From: Allobosea psychrotolerans
GTDB taxonomy: Bacteria; Pseudomonadota; Alphaproteobacteria; Rhizobiales; Beijerinckiaceae
DNA length: 64,000 bases
Assembly (NCBI RefSeq): GCF_002917105.1
Contig: NZ_PQFZ01000008.1
Location: 176,943 to 240,942 of the forward strand
Direction of reading: 5' to 3'
Part shown: piece by piece, positions 44,466-53,305 of the stretch
How the letters are laid out: the number at the start of each line of letters is the position of its first letter
Numbering within the stretch: position 1 is the first letter of the stretch
Notes under the pieces: model-generated
What the model saw: only the letters and a program-made list of their open reading frames with translations
Database searches by the model: none
Told to the model about the DNA's origin: nothing
Translations under genes and position numbers: made by a program

Positions 44466-45395
44466 ATGACGATCAGCACATCCATGCCTGCAGCGGTTGC
44501 ACAGCCGCCCTCCACGGCGTTCCAGCATTCCGCCGATTTCACGCCGCGCTACTGGCTGTTCTCGCTACCGGCCGTACTCATCGTCGCCGGCGTGATCGTC
44601 TTCCCCTGGCTGTTCACGCTCTATATGTCGACGCAGGACTGGAAGATCGGCGGCGGGCCGGAATTCGTCGGCCTGCAGAATTTCGCCGAGCTCTTTCGCG
44701 ATGCCCGCTTCATCGAATCGATGGGGCACACGGCCTATTTCACGATTCTGGCGGTGGTGCTGCCGATCCTCTTCGGCACGGCCGCGGCACTGGTCTTTCA
44801 TCGCGAATTTCCGTTCCGGGGTTTGCTGCGCACCATCTTCGTGATGCCGATGATGGCGACGCCGGTCGCGGTCGCGCTGGTCTGGACGATGATGTTCCAC
44901 CCGCAACTCGGCGTGCTGAACTATCTGCTCTCGACCATCGGCATCGGCCCGCAGAACTGGGTCTATGACCCGGGGACCGTGATTCCGACGCTGATCCTGG
45001 TCGAGGTCTGGCACTGGACGCCGCTGGTCATGCTGATCGTGCTCGGCGGCCTCGCCGGGTTGCCGCGCGAGCCCTATGAATCGGCGCTGATCGATGGCGC
45101 CAACAACTGGCACATGTTCCGCCACATCACCCTGCCTCTGGTCTGGCCCTTCATCATGGTCGCGATCGTGATCCGCACCATCGACGCGCTGAAGGCCTTC
45201 GACACGATCTTCGTGATCACCCAGGGCGGGCCGGGCACGGCGTCGGAGACGCTGAACATCTTCCTCTATCTGCAGGCCTTCCAGTTCTACAAGATCGGCT
45301 ACGCCTCGGCCGTGGTGGTGATCTTCTTCGTGATGATCATCATGCTCTCGCTGCTGCTGCTCTATGCGCGCCAGAAGTCGAAGTGGGACGCGTGA
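44466..45395 (+). CDS. ABC sugar transporter permease 1 (MalF/UgpA type)
   Basis: A 309-residue inner-membrane protein with six main helices and the EAA loop EPYESALIDGANNWHMFRHI, which contacts the ATPase. ATG 44466 has AAGG eight bases upstream; a GTG at 44445 is an alternative. Ends in TGATG shared with the next gene. Confidence 0.92.
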   Translation: MTISTSMPAAVAQPPSTAFQHSADFTPRYWLFSLPAVLIVAGVIVFPWLFTLYMSTQDWKIGGGPEFVGLQNFAELFRDARFIESMGHTAYFTILAVVLPILFGTAAALVFHREFPFRGLLRTIFVMPMMATPVAVALVWTMMFHPQLGVLNYLLSTIGIGPQNWVYDPGTVIPTLILVEVWHWTPLVMLIVLGGLAGLPREPYESALIDGANNWHMFRHITLPLVWPFIMVAIVIRTIDALKAFDTIFVITQGGPGTASETLNIFLYLQAFQFYKIGYASAVVVIFFVMIIMLSLLLLYARQKSKWDA

Positions 45396-46213
45396 TGAAG
45401 CGCCTGGCAACCAAACTCGGCTTCTATGCCTCGGTCTTCGTGCTGGTCTCGCCGGCGGTGCTGGTCTTCCTCTGGATGATCTCGCTGTCGCTGAAGAACG
45501 AACTCGACAACACGGCGTTCCCGCCGGTGTTCATTCCCGATCCGCCGACGCTGAAGAACTATGTCGACGTCTTCGCGCAGAACAATTTCGCGCTCTATCT
45601 CTGGAACTCGATCCTGGTGACGGGCGGGGCCGTGCTGATCGGACTGCTGGTCGGCGTACCCGCGGGCTACGGCATAGCGCGGGGCAAGGCGACGAAGTTC
45701 GCGATCCTGATCCTGATTGCGCGGATGACGCCGGCGCTGTCCTATCTGATCCCGCTCTTCCTGCTCTTTCAGATCACCGGGCTGGTGGGCACGATCACCG
45801 CACTGGTGATCACCCATCTCGTCATCACCATCCCGATCATCGTCTGGATCATGATCGGTTATTTCGAGAATGTCCCCATGGAACTCGAAGACGCGGCGCG
45901 CATCGACGGCGCCACGACCTGGCAGGCCTTCCGCCATGTCGCATTGCCGCTGGCGCTGCCCGGCGTCACGATCGGCGGCATCCTCGCCTTCATCTTCTCC
46001 TGGAACAACTTCATCTTCTCCGTCGTGCTCGGCGGCAAGAACAGCCGTACCTTGCCCTCGGCGGTCTATAATTCGCTGACCTTTGAACAGATTTCGTGGG
46101 GGCCGCTGGCCGCGGCCGCGCTCCTTGTTACCCTGCCGGTTCTTCTCGTCACTGTCCTGGCGCAGCGCCAGATCGTCGCCGGTCTGTCGGCCGGAGGCCT
46201 CAAGGACGGGTAA
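45395..46213 (+). CDS. ABC sugar transporter permease 2 (MalG/UgpE type)
   Basis: A 272-residue inner-membrane protein with six helices and the EAA loop MELEDAARIDGATTWQAF. Its ATG overlaps the stop of permease 1 by one base, indicating coupled translation. No ATPase gene follows. Confidence 0.92.
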   Translation: MKRLATKLGFYASVFVLVSPAVLVFLWMISLSLKNELDNTAFPPVFIPDPPTLKNYVDVFAQNNFALYLWNSILVTGGAVLIGLLVGVPAGYGIARGKATKFAILILIARMTPALSYLIPLFLLFQITGLVGTITALVITHLVITIPIIVWIMIGYFENVPMELEDAARIDGATTWQAFRHVALPLALPGVTIGGILAFIFSWNNFIFSVVLGGKNSRTLPSAVYNSLTFEQISWGPLAAAALLVTLPVLLVTVLAQRQIVAGLSAGGLKDG

Positions 46214-46244
46214 ATCACCCGTCCTGGCCTTGCGGCTTTTCTAC

Positions 46245-46262
46245 GCTCAAACTAACATGTCA
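46245..46262. promoter_or_regulatory. Candidate GntR operator, sugar locus site 2
   Basis: CTCAAACTAACATGTCAG, 31 bases before the aldolase start. CAAACTAACATGT is the inverse of site 1 (42841–42853) with one difference; CTAACATGTCAG is a near-perfect palindrome. Confidence 0.5.
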
Positions 46263-46292
46263 GTCCGTCATCTTCCTCGAAAGACAAGTTCC

Positions 46293-47189
46293 ATGGCTCT
46301 CAATCCCGATCGTTTCGGCCTCTCCTGCGCCATCACCACGCCGATGCGGGAGGGCGGCGCCGTCGACCTGCCGCGCCTCGTCAGGCATGCGCGCCATGTC
46401 CTCGCCGAAGGCTGCGACAGCGTCACTTTGTTCGGCACCACCGGCGAGGGCGCGGCGCTCGGCCTGCCGGCGCGCACGGCGATGATGGGGGCGCTGATCG
46501 GGGCGGGCGTCGACCCGAACAAGCAGATCTATGCGGGCATCGCGGCGGCTTCGCTGCATGAGGCGGTCGAACAGGCGCGGCTGGCGCTCGACGCCGGAGC
46601 CAGGGGCCTCCTGGTCGCGCCGCCCTTCTACTTCAAGGGCGTCAGCGACGAAGGGCTCTATGCCTGGTTCTCGCAGTTCTTCGACAAGCTCGGCGCCTCC
46701 GCGCGCAACGCCATTCTCTATCACATCCCTTCGGTGACGGCGGTCAGCATCAGCGTCGGGCTGGTGCAGAAGCTGAAGACCGCGTTCCCGGGTGTCGTCA
46801 CCGGCATCAAGGATTCGTCGGGCGATTATGCCAGCACGGAAGCGTTCCTGAAGGCGCATGGCGAACTCGCCATCCTGGTCGGCGACGAGCGGCAGCTCGC
46901 CCGGGCGGTGCGTGCGGGTGCGCAGGGCTCGATCTGCGGCGTCGCCAATCTCGTGCCGCATCTGCTGCGGCCGCTGGTCTACGAGGGAACCGACAGCCCG
47001 GTGGTGAACGCGCTGGTCGACGAGATCTGCAGCTATCCGGTGCTGGCGGCGGTGAAGGCCCTGGTCGGGCATGTGCATGGCGATGCCGGCTACGGCGCGA
47101 TGCGCGCGCCGCTGGAAGCGCTTGACGACGGCCAGCGCAAGCGGCTCTTCGCCGCCTTCGACACGATCACGCGCGCCAAGGCGGCCTGA
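46293..47189 (+). CDS. DapA-family aldolase/dehydratase
   Basis: A 298-residue class I aldolase of the dihydrodipicolinate synthase family. Motif FGTTGEG near residue 50, Tyr in ILYHIPS and Schiff-base Lys in GIKDSSG near 173. In this sugar locus it probably cleaves a 2-keto-3-deoxy-aldonate to pyruvate and an aldehyde, rather than making lysine precursor. Exact substrate is inference. Confidence 0.88.
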   Translation: MALNPDRFGLSCAITTPMREGGAVDLPRLVRHARHVLAEGCDSVTLFGTTGEGAALGLPARTAMMGALIGAGVDPNKQIYAGIAAASLHEAVEQARLALDAGARGLLVAPPFYFKGVSDEGLYAWFSQFFDKLGASARNAILYHIPSVTAVSISVGLVQKLKTAFPGVVTGIKDSSGDYASTEAFLKAHGELAILVGDERQLARAVRAGAQGSICGVANLVPHLLRPLVYEGTDSPVVNALVDEICSYPVLAAVKALVGHVHGDAGYGAMRAPLEALDDGQRKRLFAAFDTITRAKAA

Positions 47190-47215
47190 AACGAGGCGGC
47201 CCCAGGGAGGACAGG

Positions 47216-47896
47216 TTGAACCAGCCGGAGACCGAGCCCGAACGCGAGGCCGAGCCGCTGAAACTGCGGGAGCGGGCCTATGCCAGCTTCACCGAACGGT
47301 TGTTGGCGCGCGAGATCAAGCCCGGGCAGTTCGTGACCCAGCGCGAGCTCGTGGCGCTGACCGGCCTGCCCCTGGGGGCGATCCGCGAACTGATCCCTCG
47401 GCTCGAAGCCGAGGGATTGATCAAGACGGTGCCGCAGCGGGGCATGCAGGTCGCCCATGTCGACCTCAACCTGATCCGCAACGCCTTCCAGTTCCGGCTC
47501 TTCCTGGAAAAGGAGGCGACCGCCCTCTACGCGGCGAATGCGACCGATGCGGAAATCGCCGAGCAGCGCGAGCGGCACGAGGCGATCATCGCGCGCGCCG
47601 AGGCCGGCGGCGACGAGAGGCTGATCGAGGACGCCGAGGATGTCGACCGATTGATGCATGAGGCGATCATCGATCATCTCGACAACGACATCGTCTCGAA
47701 GGCCTTCCGCGTCACCTGGCTGAAGATCAGGCTGATCCGGCAATATGAGACGCGGATCCAGAACCACATCCTGGTGCCGGTGATGCGGGACCACCTCAAG
47801 ATCATCACGGCGATCGAGGCACGCGACCCGGTGCGTGCCTCCGAGGAGATGAGCCTGCATATCGGCAATGCCCGGATGCGGGCGATGAACTACTGA
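47216..47896 (+). CDS. GntR-family (FCD) transcriptional regulator
   Basis: A 226-residue regulator: N-terminal winged helix (RERAYASFTERLLAREIKPG, then LVALTGLPLGAIRELIPRLE) and a C-terminal FCD ligand domain. The start is a TTG at 47216 with a strong GGGAGG six bases upstream. Placed after the aldolase gene, it is the likely local regulator, with candidate sites at 42835 and 46245. Confidence 0.9.
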   Translation: MNQPETEPEREAEPLKLRERAYASFTERLLAREIKPGQFVTQRELVALTGLPLGAIRELIPRLEAEGLIKTVPQRGMQVAHVDLNLIRNAFQFRLFLEKEATALYAANATDAEIAEQRERHEAIIARAEAGGDERLIEDAEDVDRLMHEAIIDHLDNDIVSKAFRVTWLKIRLIRQYETRIQNHILVPVMRDHLKIITAIEARDPVRASEEMSLHIGNARMRAMNY

Positions 47897-47979
47897 TGCG
47901 ATACGAAGCCGGCTCATAAGAGGCGGCTTCACCCTATAGCGATCCGGACAACCGGACATTCTCGGGAGGAGCAAAGATC

Positions 47980-48975
47980 ATGACCAGGCTGACCAAACGC
48001 GAGCTGCTCGCCGGCTCCGCGGCGCTTGCCGGAGCGAGCATCGCCATGCCGGCCGTCCTGCGGGCGCAAGCGATCGTACTGCGCTGGGCCGACGGCCAGG
48101 CGATGACGCATCCCTCGCCGCAAAGCGCGGTGAAGGCCGCCGCCGAGGTCAAGGAGAAGACCGGCGGGCGCATCGACATCCAGACCTTCCCGGCCGGCCA
48201 GCTCGGCTCGTCGCGAGACATGGTCGAGTCCGTCGCCAGCGGCGCCTTGACCATGGTGACGGAAGGGGCGGCGCAGCTCGGGCAGTTCGTGCCGCAGCTC
48301 TCGATCATCGAGGCGCCCTATCTCTGGCGCGATCCGGCGCATATGACGCGGGCGCTGAAGTCGCCCTTGATCGACGAACTCAACAAGGCCCTGGTCGAGA
48401 AGCGCGGCATGCGCGTCATCGGCGTGACCTATTACGGGGTCAGGCACCTGACCAGCGGCAAGCGCCCGATCAACTCGGTCGAGGACATGAAGGGCTTCAA
48501 GCTGCGGGTGCCGGAGGTCGACACCTTCCGCGCCATGGCCGAGGCCTGGGGCGCGCGGCCGACGCCGCTGAACTTCAGCGAGCTCTATCTCGCTTTGTCG
48601 CAGGGTGCGGTCGACGGCCAGGAGAACCCGCTGCCGACGATCCAGTCGGCCAAGCTCGCCGAGGTCCAGAAATACCTCGTCCTGACCGCGCATATCATCA
48701 CGCCGCGCCTCGTCATCGTGAACGACGCCGCCTGGTCGAAACTCTCCGAGGCCGACCGCACCCTCGTCCGGGCCGCGATCGACACGGCCTCGGCCTGGCA
48801 GGACAAGGAGATCGTCACGCAGGAGAACGGGCTTGCCGAGAGCCTCGGCAAGAGCGGCATGATCGTGGTCAAGCCCGATCTGGAGAGCTTCCGCAAGCCG
48901 GTGCTGGCGTCGCTGCCGGCCAAGTTCGAAAGCAAATGGGGCAAAGGCCTGTGGGAGCGCATCGAGGCGCTGTAG
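47980..48975 (+). CDS. TRAP transporter substrate-binding protein (DctP type)
   Basis: A 331-residue periplasmic binding protein with a signal segment (about 1–30, ending LRAQA). DctP features: GGRIDIQTFPAGQLG near 65 and GFKLRVPEVDTF near 175, then the binding arginine region. Binds a carboxylate such as a sugar acid. A repeat separates it from the permease genes. Confidence 0.92.
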   Translation: MTRLTKRELLAGSAALAGASIAMPAVLRAQAIVLRWADGQAMTHPSPQSAVKAAAEVKEKTGGRIDIQTFPAGQLGSSRDMVESVASGALTMVTEGAAQLGQFVPQLSIIEAPYLWRDPAHMTRALKSPLIDELNKALVEKRGMRVIGVTYYGVRHLTSGKRPINSVEDMKGFKLRVPEVDTFRAMAEAWGARPTPLNFSELYLALSQGAVDGQENPLPTIQSAKLAEVQKYLVLTAHIITPRLVIVNDAAWSKLSEADRTLVRAAIDTASAWQDKEIVTQENGLAESLGKSGMIVVKPDLESFRKPVLASLPAKFESKWGKGLWERIEAL

Positions 48976-49001
48976 CGCCAAGTTCGTTCTGAAAAGGCGC
49001 C

Positions 49002-49094
49002 GTCGTCCCGGCCGGAGCGAAGCGCAGACCCGGGATCCATTCCTGAAGCGCTCCGGAATGGATCCCGGCTCTCCCTCCGGTCGTCCGGGATGGC
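49002..49094. repeat. Diverged CCGGGATCC palindrome
   Basis: GTCGTCCCGGCCGGAGCGAA … CCCGGGATCCATTCC / GGAATGGATCCCGG … TCCGGGATGGC. A variant of the CCTGGG family inside the TRAP operon, between binding protein and small permease. Confidence 0.7.
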
Positions 49095-49140
49095 AGCCTC
49101 CGCAGAATGCGAGCCGCTCTTCCCTGGGAGTAAAAAACGC

Positions 49141-49656
49141 ATGATCGCCTTCGCGCGCACGGTGTTCGACCGGGCCATGGAGATCCTCGCCGGTATCCTG
49201 ATCGTGACGCTGCTCGTCTGCGTGACGCTGGGCATCGTCACGCGGGCGCTGGGCGATCCGCTGATCTGGACCGACGAGGTCTCGCGCTTCCTGATGCTCT
49301 GGGTCGCCGTCTGCGGCTGGGTCATCGCCAGCCGGCGGCAGGTCCATATCCGCATCCGCTTCTTCCATGACCTGCTGCCGCGGCAGGGCTGGCGGGCCGC
49401 CGAGACGGTGATGCAGATCGCCATGATCGTCTTCGGCCTGCTGGTCGGCTGGTACAGCATCCATCTCGTCGCCGTGAACCGCGATCTCGAGGCGACGACG
49501 GTGCCGATCTCGATGGGGCTGCTTTACGCCCCGATGGTCTTCGCCGGCTTCGTTACGGCTGTGCAGGGCCTGTTCGAACTCATCGCCAATCTCAGGAACT
49601 GGGCGGTCTCGCCCTATGAGCCGGCCGAGCCCCCGATCACCGGAGAGGTTCTGTGA
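49141..49656 (+). CDS. TRAP transporter small permease (DctQ type)
   Basis: A 171-residue protein with four membrane helices; WTDEVSRFLMLWVAVCG and VHIRIRFF are typical of DctQ. ATG 49141. Its end overlaps the GTG start of the large permease by four bases. Confidence 0.9.
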   Translation: MIAFARTVFDRAMEILAGILIVTLLVCVTLGIVTRALGDPLIWTDEVSRFLMLWVAVCGWVIASRRQVHIRIRFFHDLLPRQGWRAAETVMQIAMIVFGLLVGWYSIHLVAVNRDLEATTVPISMGLLYAPMVFAGFVTAVQGLFELIANLRNWAVSPYEPAEPPITGEVL

Positions 49657-50939
49657 GCACACTGATCTTCCAGATCTCGGGCGTCTGGCTGCTGTCGATT
49701 CTCGCCGGCTTCCCGCTCTTCGCCTCGATGGGGCTCGCCGCCTTCGCCTTCGTGGCGCTCGCCGATCTCTCGGCCTCGATCGTGCCGCAGAAGATGGCGC
49801 AGGCCATGAACGCCTTCCCGATCGTCGCAGCCCCGCTCTTCATCCTGATGGGTAACATCCTGGGCGCGGCCCGCATCACCGACCGGATCGTGGCGTTTGC
49901 GACCTCGGTGATCGGCTGGCTGCGCGGCGGCTATGCCCATGCCTCGATCCTGACCAGCATGATCTTCGCCGGCATGGTCGGCTCGGCTGTCGCCGATGCG
50001 GCAGGCTCGGGCGCAATCGAGATCAGGGCCATGAAGAAGGCCGGCTACCGGCCCGAGACGGCTGCCGCAATCACGGCTGCCGCGGCGACGATCGGCCCGA
50101 TCATCCCGCCCAGCCTGCCGATGGTGATCTACGGTGTCACGGCCGATGTCTCGATCGGCCGGCTCTTCATCGGCGGCGTCATTCCCGGCGTCCTGATGGG
50201 GCTGTCGCTGATGGCGATGGTCATGCTGATCTCGAAGCGCCAGGGTTTCCGCAAGGAGCCGTTCAAGGGTTTTCGCGAGATCGGGCGCACCTTCGTCAGC
50301 GGCTTCTTCGCGCTGATGACGCCGCCCCTGATCCTGGGCGGCATGTTCTCCGGCATCTTCACGCCGACGGAAGCTGCCGCGGTCGCCTGCCTCTACGCGC
50401 TGTTCCTCGGCTTCTTCGTCTATCGCACCCTGGAGGTGAGGCAGCTCGGACCGATCCTTGTCGAGACCGTCGAGACCACCGGCCTCGTCATGGTCCTGGT
50501 CATGGCGGCGGGCGCGCTCGGCTGGTGCATGTCGATCTCGCGGGTGCCGCAGACGCTGACGCCGCTGATCGTCGAGACGATCAGGAATCCGCTGGTCTTC
50601 CTCCTGGTCTGCAACCTGATCTTGCTCCTGGTCGGCTGCTTCATGGAAGCACTGGCGGCGATGCTGATCCTGATCCCGATCCTGGTGCCGGCCGCGCATA
50701 GCTTCGGCATCGACCCGGTCCAGTTCGGTATCATCATGATCCTGAACCTGATCCTGGGCACGATCCATCCGCCGATCGGGGTGGTGCTCTTCGTGGTGAC
50801 GCGGATCGCCAATGTCTCCTTCGAGACCATGTCGAAGGCGATCCTGCCCTGGATCGTGCCGCTGCTGGTCGTGCTCGTGGCGATCACGCTCTGGCCGCCG
50901 CTGACGACCTGGCTACCCAATCTGGTGATGGGCAAGTAA
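49653..50939 (+). CDS. TRAP transporter large permease (DctM type)
   Basis: A 428-residue membrane protein with about twelve helices and the family segments GSAVADAAGSGAIEI, IIPPSLPMVIYG and GTIHPPIGVVLFV. Starts at GTG 49653, overlapping dctQ (GTGA). Drives uptake by an ion gradient. Confidence 0.93.
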   Translation: MSTLIFQISGVWLLSILAGFPLFASMGLAAFAFVALADLSASIVPQKMAQAMNAFPIVAAPLFILMGNILGAARITDRIVAFATSVIGWLRGGYAHASILTSMIFAGMVGSAVADAAGSGAIEIRAMKKAGYRPETAAAITAAAATIGPIIPPSLPMVIYGVTADVSIGRLFIGGVIPGVLMGLSLMAMVMLISKRQGFRKEPFKGFREIGRTFVSGFFALMTPPLILGGMFSGIFTPTEAAAVACLYALFLGFFVYRTLEVRQLGPILVETVETTGLVMVLVMAAGALGWCMSISRVPQTLTPLIVETIRNPLVFLLVCNLILLLVGCFMEALAAMLILIPILVPAAHSFGIDPVQFGIIMILNLILGTIHPPIGVVLFVVTRIANVSFETMSKAILPWIVPLLVVLVAITLWPPLTTWLPNLVMGK

Positions 50940-51025
50940 GGCGCTTCGCTCCTCGCAGGGGAGGGATGCTGTTTCGCGCCCTCGCGGCGGTGGTGCTGCG
51001 AGGGATATTGCTGGTTTCAACTCAG

Positions 51026-51056
51026 CATCAGACAATCTGTCAATCATATTGACAGG
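51026..51056. promoter_or_regulatory. Candidate GntR operator A, upstream of the Liv operon
   Basis: CATCAGACAATCTGTCAATC, then ATATTGACAG. The 17-base word CAGACAATCTGTCAATC (51029–51045) is identical to that at 59617–59633. It includes GACA-ATC-TGTC and GTCAAT-CAT-ATTGAC dyads and lies about 125 bases before the binding-protein gene. Confidence 0.65.
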
Positions 51057-51170
51057 CAGGCTTCGCTTGGCCAATTTGTCGCCGCGATCAGGCGCGGGGC
51101 TTCGGCACCTGCCAGCGGATCGCGCATTCATGCGCCCCGCAGAGGGCGCTGCGATCCAGGGAGTCGAGCG

Positions 51171-52403
51171 ATGAGCAGCAGCGGAAACGACACGGCCTCG
51201 GGCCGCATCAATCGGCGCCAGGCACTCGCCTTCGCGGCGGTGGGCGGCATCGCCATGCCCTTCGTGCTGCGCGATGCGGTGGCACAGGGCAAAGCGGTCA
51301 ATGTCGGCGTGGTGATGCCGCTCTCGGGTGCCAATGCGCAGTTCGGCATCAATTCGCGCAATGGCGTCGAGCTCGTCGCCGACGAGATCAATGCGGCCGG
51401 CGGCATCAAGGCGCTCGGCGGCGCGCGCATCAACCTCGTCATCGCCGATTCGACCTCGACGCCGACAACGGCGGCCAATGTCGCCCAGCGCCTGCTGACC
51501 CAGAACGATGTCGTCGCGATTCTCGGCGCCTTCGCATCCTCGCTCACCATCGCGATTTCTGAAGTGACCGAGCGGCGCGGCGTGCCGCTGCTGACCATGT
51601 CCTTCTCCGACCAGATCACCGGGCGCGGCTTCGAGAACATCTTCCAGGTCGTCGCCAAGGCCTCCGTGCTCGGCAAGGCCCAGTTCGACGGTACGATGGC
51701 GCTTGCCGCCACCGCCGGCCAGAAGCTCGAGCGTATCGCGATCATGTATGAGGACACGGCCTATGGCACCTCGCAGGCGGCGGGCCTGCGCGAGGGCGCC
51801 AAGGCGGCGGGCGTCCAGATCGTGATGGACGACGCCTATCCGCTGGGGATCACCGATGTGACCCCGCTGATCAACAAGCTCAGGGCCTCGGGCGCGCAGG
51901 CAGTCTTCCCGGTCTCCTATCTCAACGACAGCCTGCAGATCATCCGCGCGATGCGTCAGCAGAAGATCGGCATTCCCGCGATCGGCGGTGCTGCCGGCTA
52001 CGTCATCCCCGATTTCGAGAAGGGGCTCGGCGAGTTCGCCGAGGGCGTGCTCTCGATCGCGCCGGCCAATTACGACCTCGCCCCGGAGCTGACCGAGCGC
52101 TTCCGCAAGCGCTACGGCTATTTCATGGTCCATGAAGCGCTGGAGCACGCGGTCTGCATGGATGTGCTCGCCCAGGCGATCGAGACGGCGAAATCGACTG
52201 CCCCTGAGGCGCTGCGCAAGGTGCTGCACGGCACGAGGTTCGAAGCCGGCTGGACCAAGACGATGACGGGCGGCGCGGTGCAGTTCGACAAGACCGGGCT
52301 CAACACACTCTCCGTGCCGGTGATGGTGCAGTGGCGCAGCAAGGAGCTCGTCACCGTCTGGCCCTCCGACGTCGCCAAGGCCAAGGCGGTCTGGGCGTCC
52401 TGA
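51171..52403 (+). CDS. ABC transporter substrate-binding protein (LivJ/Peripla_BP_6 type)
   Basis: A 410-residue periplasmic protein with a twin-arginine leader (INRRQALAFAAVGGIAMPF, cleavage near VAQG at about 36–37). Branched-chain amino acid binding fold; GVVMPLSGANAQFG begins the mature domain. Many members bind aromatic acids or amides instead. First of five transporter genes. AGGGAG stands before the ATG. Confidence 0.92.
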   Translation: MSSSGNDTASGRINRRQALAFAAVGGIAMPFVLRDAVAQGKAVNVGVVMPLSGANAQFGINSRNGVELVADEINAAGGIKALGGARINLVIADSTSTPTTAANVAQRLLTQNDVVAILGAFASSLTIAISEVTERRGVPLLTMSFSDQITGRGFENIFQVVAKASVLGKAQFDGTMALAATAGQKLERIAIMYEDTAYGTSQAAGLREGAKAAGVQIVMDDAYPLGITDVTPLINKLRASGAQAVFPVSYLNDSLQIIRAMRQQKIGIPAIGGAAGYVIPDFEKGLGEFAEGVLSIAPANYDLAPELTERFRKRYGYFMVHEALEHAVCMDVLAQAIETAKSTAPEALRKVLHGTRFEAGWTKTMTGGAVQFDKTGLNTLSVPVMVQWRSKELVTVWPSDVAKAKAVWAS

Positions 52404-52444
52404 GCGACGCCCAAGCCTGACTTAAAGCGAGATCGGAGAACGGA

Positions 52445-53305
52445 ATGGCGGTGGTTCAGGCCATCCTCGACGGGTTGATGATCGGCGGCGTCTACGCCGT
52501 CATCTCGATCGGCTTGACGCTCGTCTTCGGAGTCATGGGCATCGTCAACTTCGCGCAGGCGGAGTTCCTGATGCTGGGCATGTTCGTGGCCTACTACGCC
52601 TGGGCGTGGCTCGGGCTCGACCCGCTGCTGGCGGCGCCGCTCGCCTTCGCCGTGGTCTTCGTGCTCGGCGCGGCGCTGCAGCATCTTCTGATCCGGCGCG
52701 TGCTGAAGGCGCCCGAGGTCGCGCAGATCTTCCTGACGGTCGGTCTGCTGATCGTGATGGAGAACGCGGCGCTGCTGATGTTCGGCTCCGGCTTCAAATC
52801 GGTTTCGACGCCTTACCAGACCGCCTCGCTCCAGCTCGGGCCGCTTTTCGTCAGCGTGCCCTATCTCGCGGCCTTCCTGATGTCGGTCGCCTCGGGGCTG
52901 GTGCTCTGGCTGTTCATGAAGCTGAGCTGGTTCGGCAAGGCGATGCGCGCGACCGCACAGGACCCGATGGCGGCCAAGCTCCTGGGCATCAACTCCGACC
53001 GCATGCATATGCTGGCCTTTGCGCTCGGCGTCGGGCTGACCGCCTTCGGCGGCGCGGTGATCCTGCCCTATCTGACGGCCTCGCCGACGGTTGGCGGCCA
53101 GTTCGTCGTGCTGATGTTCACGGTCGTGGTGCTGGGCGGTCTGGGGTCGGTCGCGGGCGCGGTGGTCGGCGGGTTCGCAGTCGGCATCATCCAGTCGCTC
53201 TCGGGGCTCGCCTTCCCGATCCAGTTGCAGAACCTCGTGCTCTTCGTCGTCTTCATCGGCGTGCTCGCCTTCCGGCCAAAGGGCCTGCTGGGGGCGGCCA
53301 GATGA
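52445..53305 (+). CDS. ABC transporter permease (LivH type)
   Basis: A 286-residue inner-membrane protein with about eight helices; GLTLVFGVMGIVNFAQAEF and MRATAQDPMAAKLLGINSDR are family marks. Its stop overlaps the next start (ATGA). Confidence 0.93.
   Translation: MAVVQAILDGLMIGGVYAVISIGLTLVFGVMGIVNFAQAEFLMLGMFVAYYAWAWLGLDPLLAAPLAFAVVFVLGAALQHLLIRRVLKAPEVAQIFLTVGLLIVMENAALLMFGSGFKSVSTPYQTASLQLGPLFVSVPYLAAFLMSVASGLVLWLFMKLSWFGKAMRATAQDPMAAKLLGINSDRMHMLAFALGVGLTAFGGAVILPYLTASPTVGGQFVVLMFTVVVLGGLGSVAGAVVGGFAVGIIQSLSGLAFPIQLQNLVLFVVFIGVLAFRPKGLLGAAR

Noticed and set aside
46293..47189. Assignment as the housekeeping dapA
   Set aside because: It is within a sugar operon next to a GntR gene, so another aldolase role is more likely.
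47929..49662. Minus-strand frame of about 580 codons
   Set aside because: Antisense to the TRAP binding protein and small permease.
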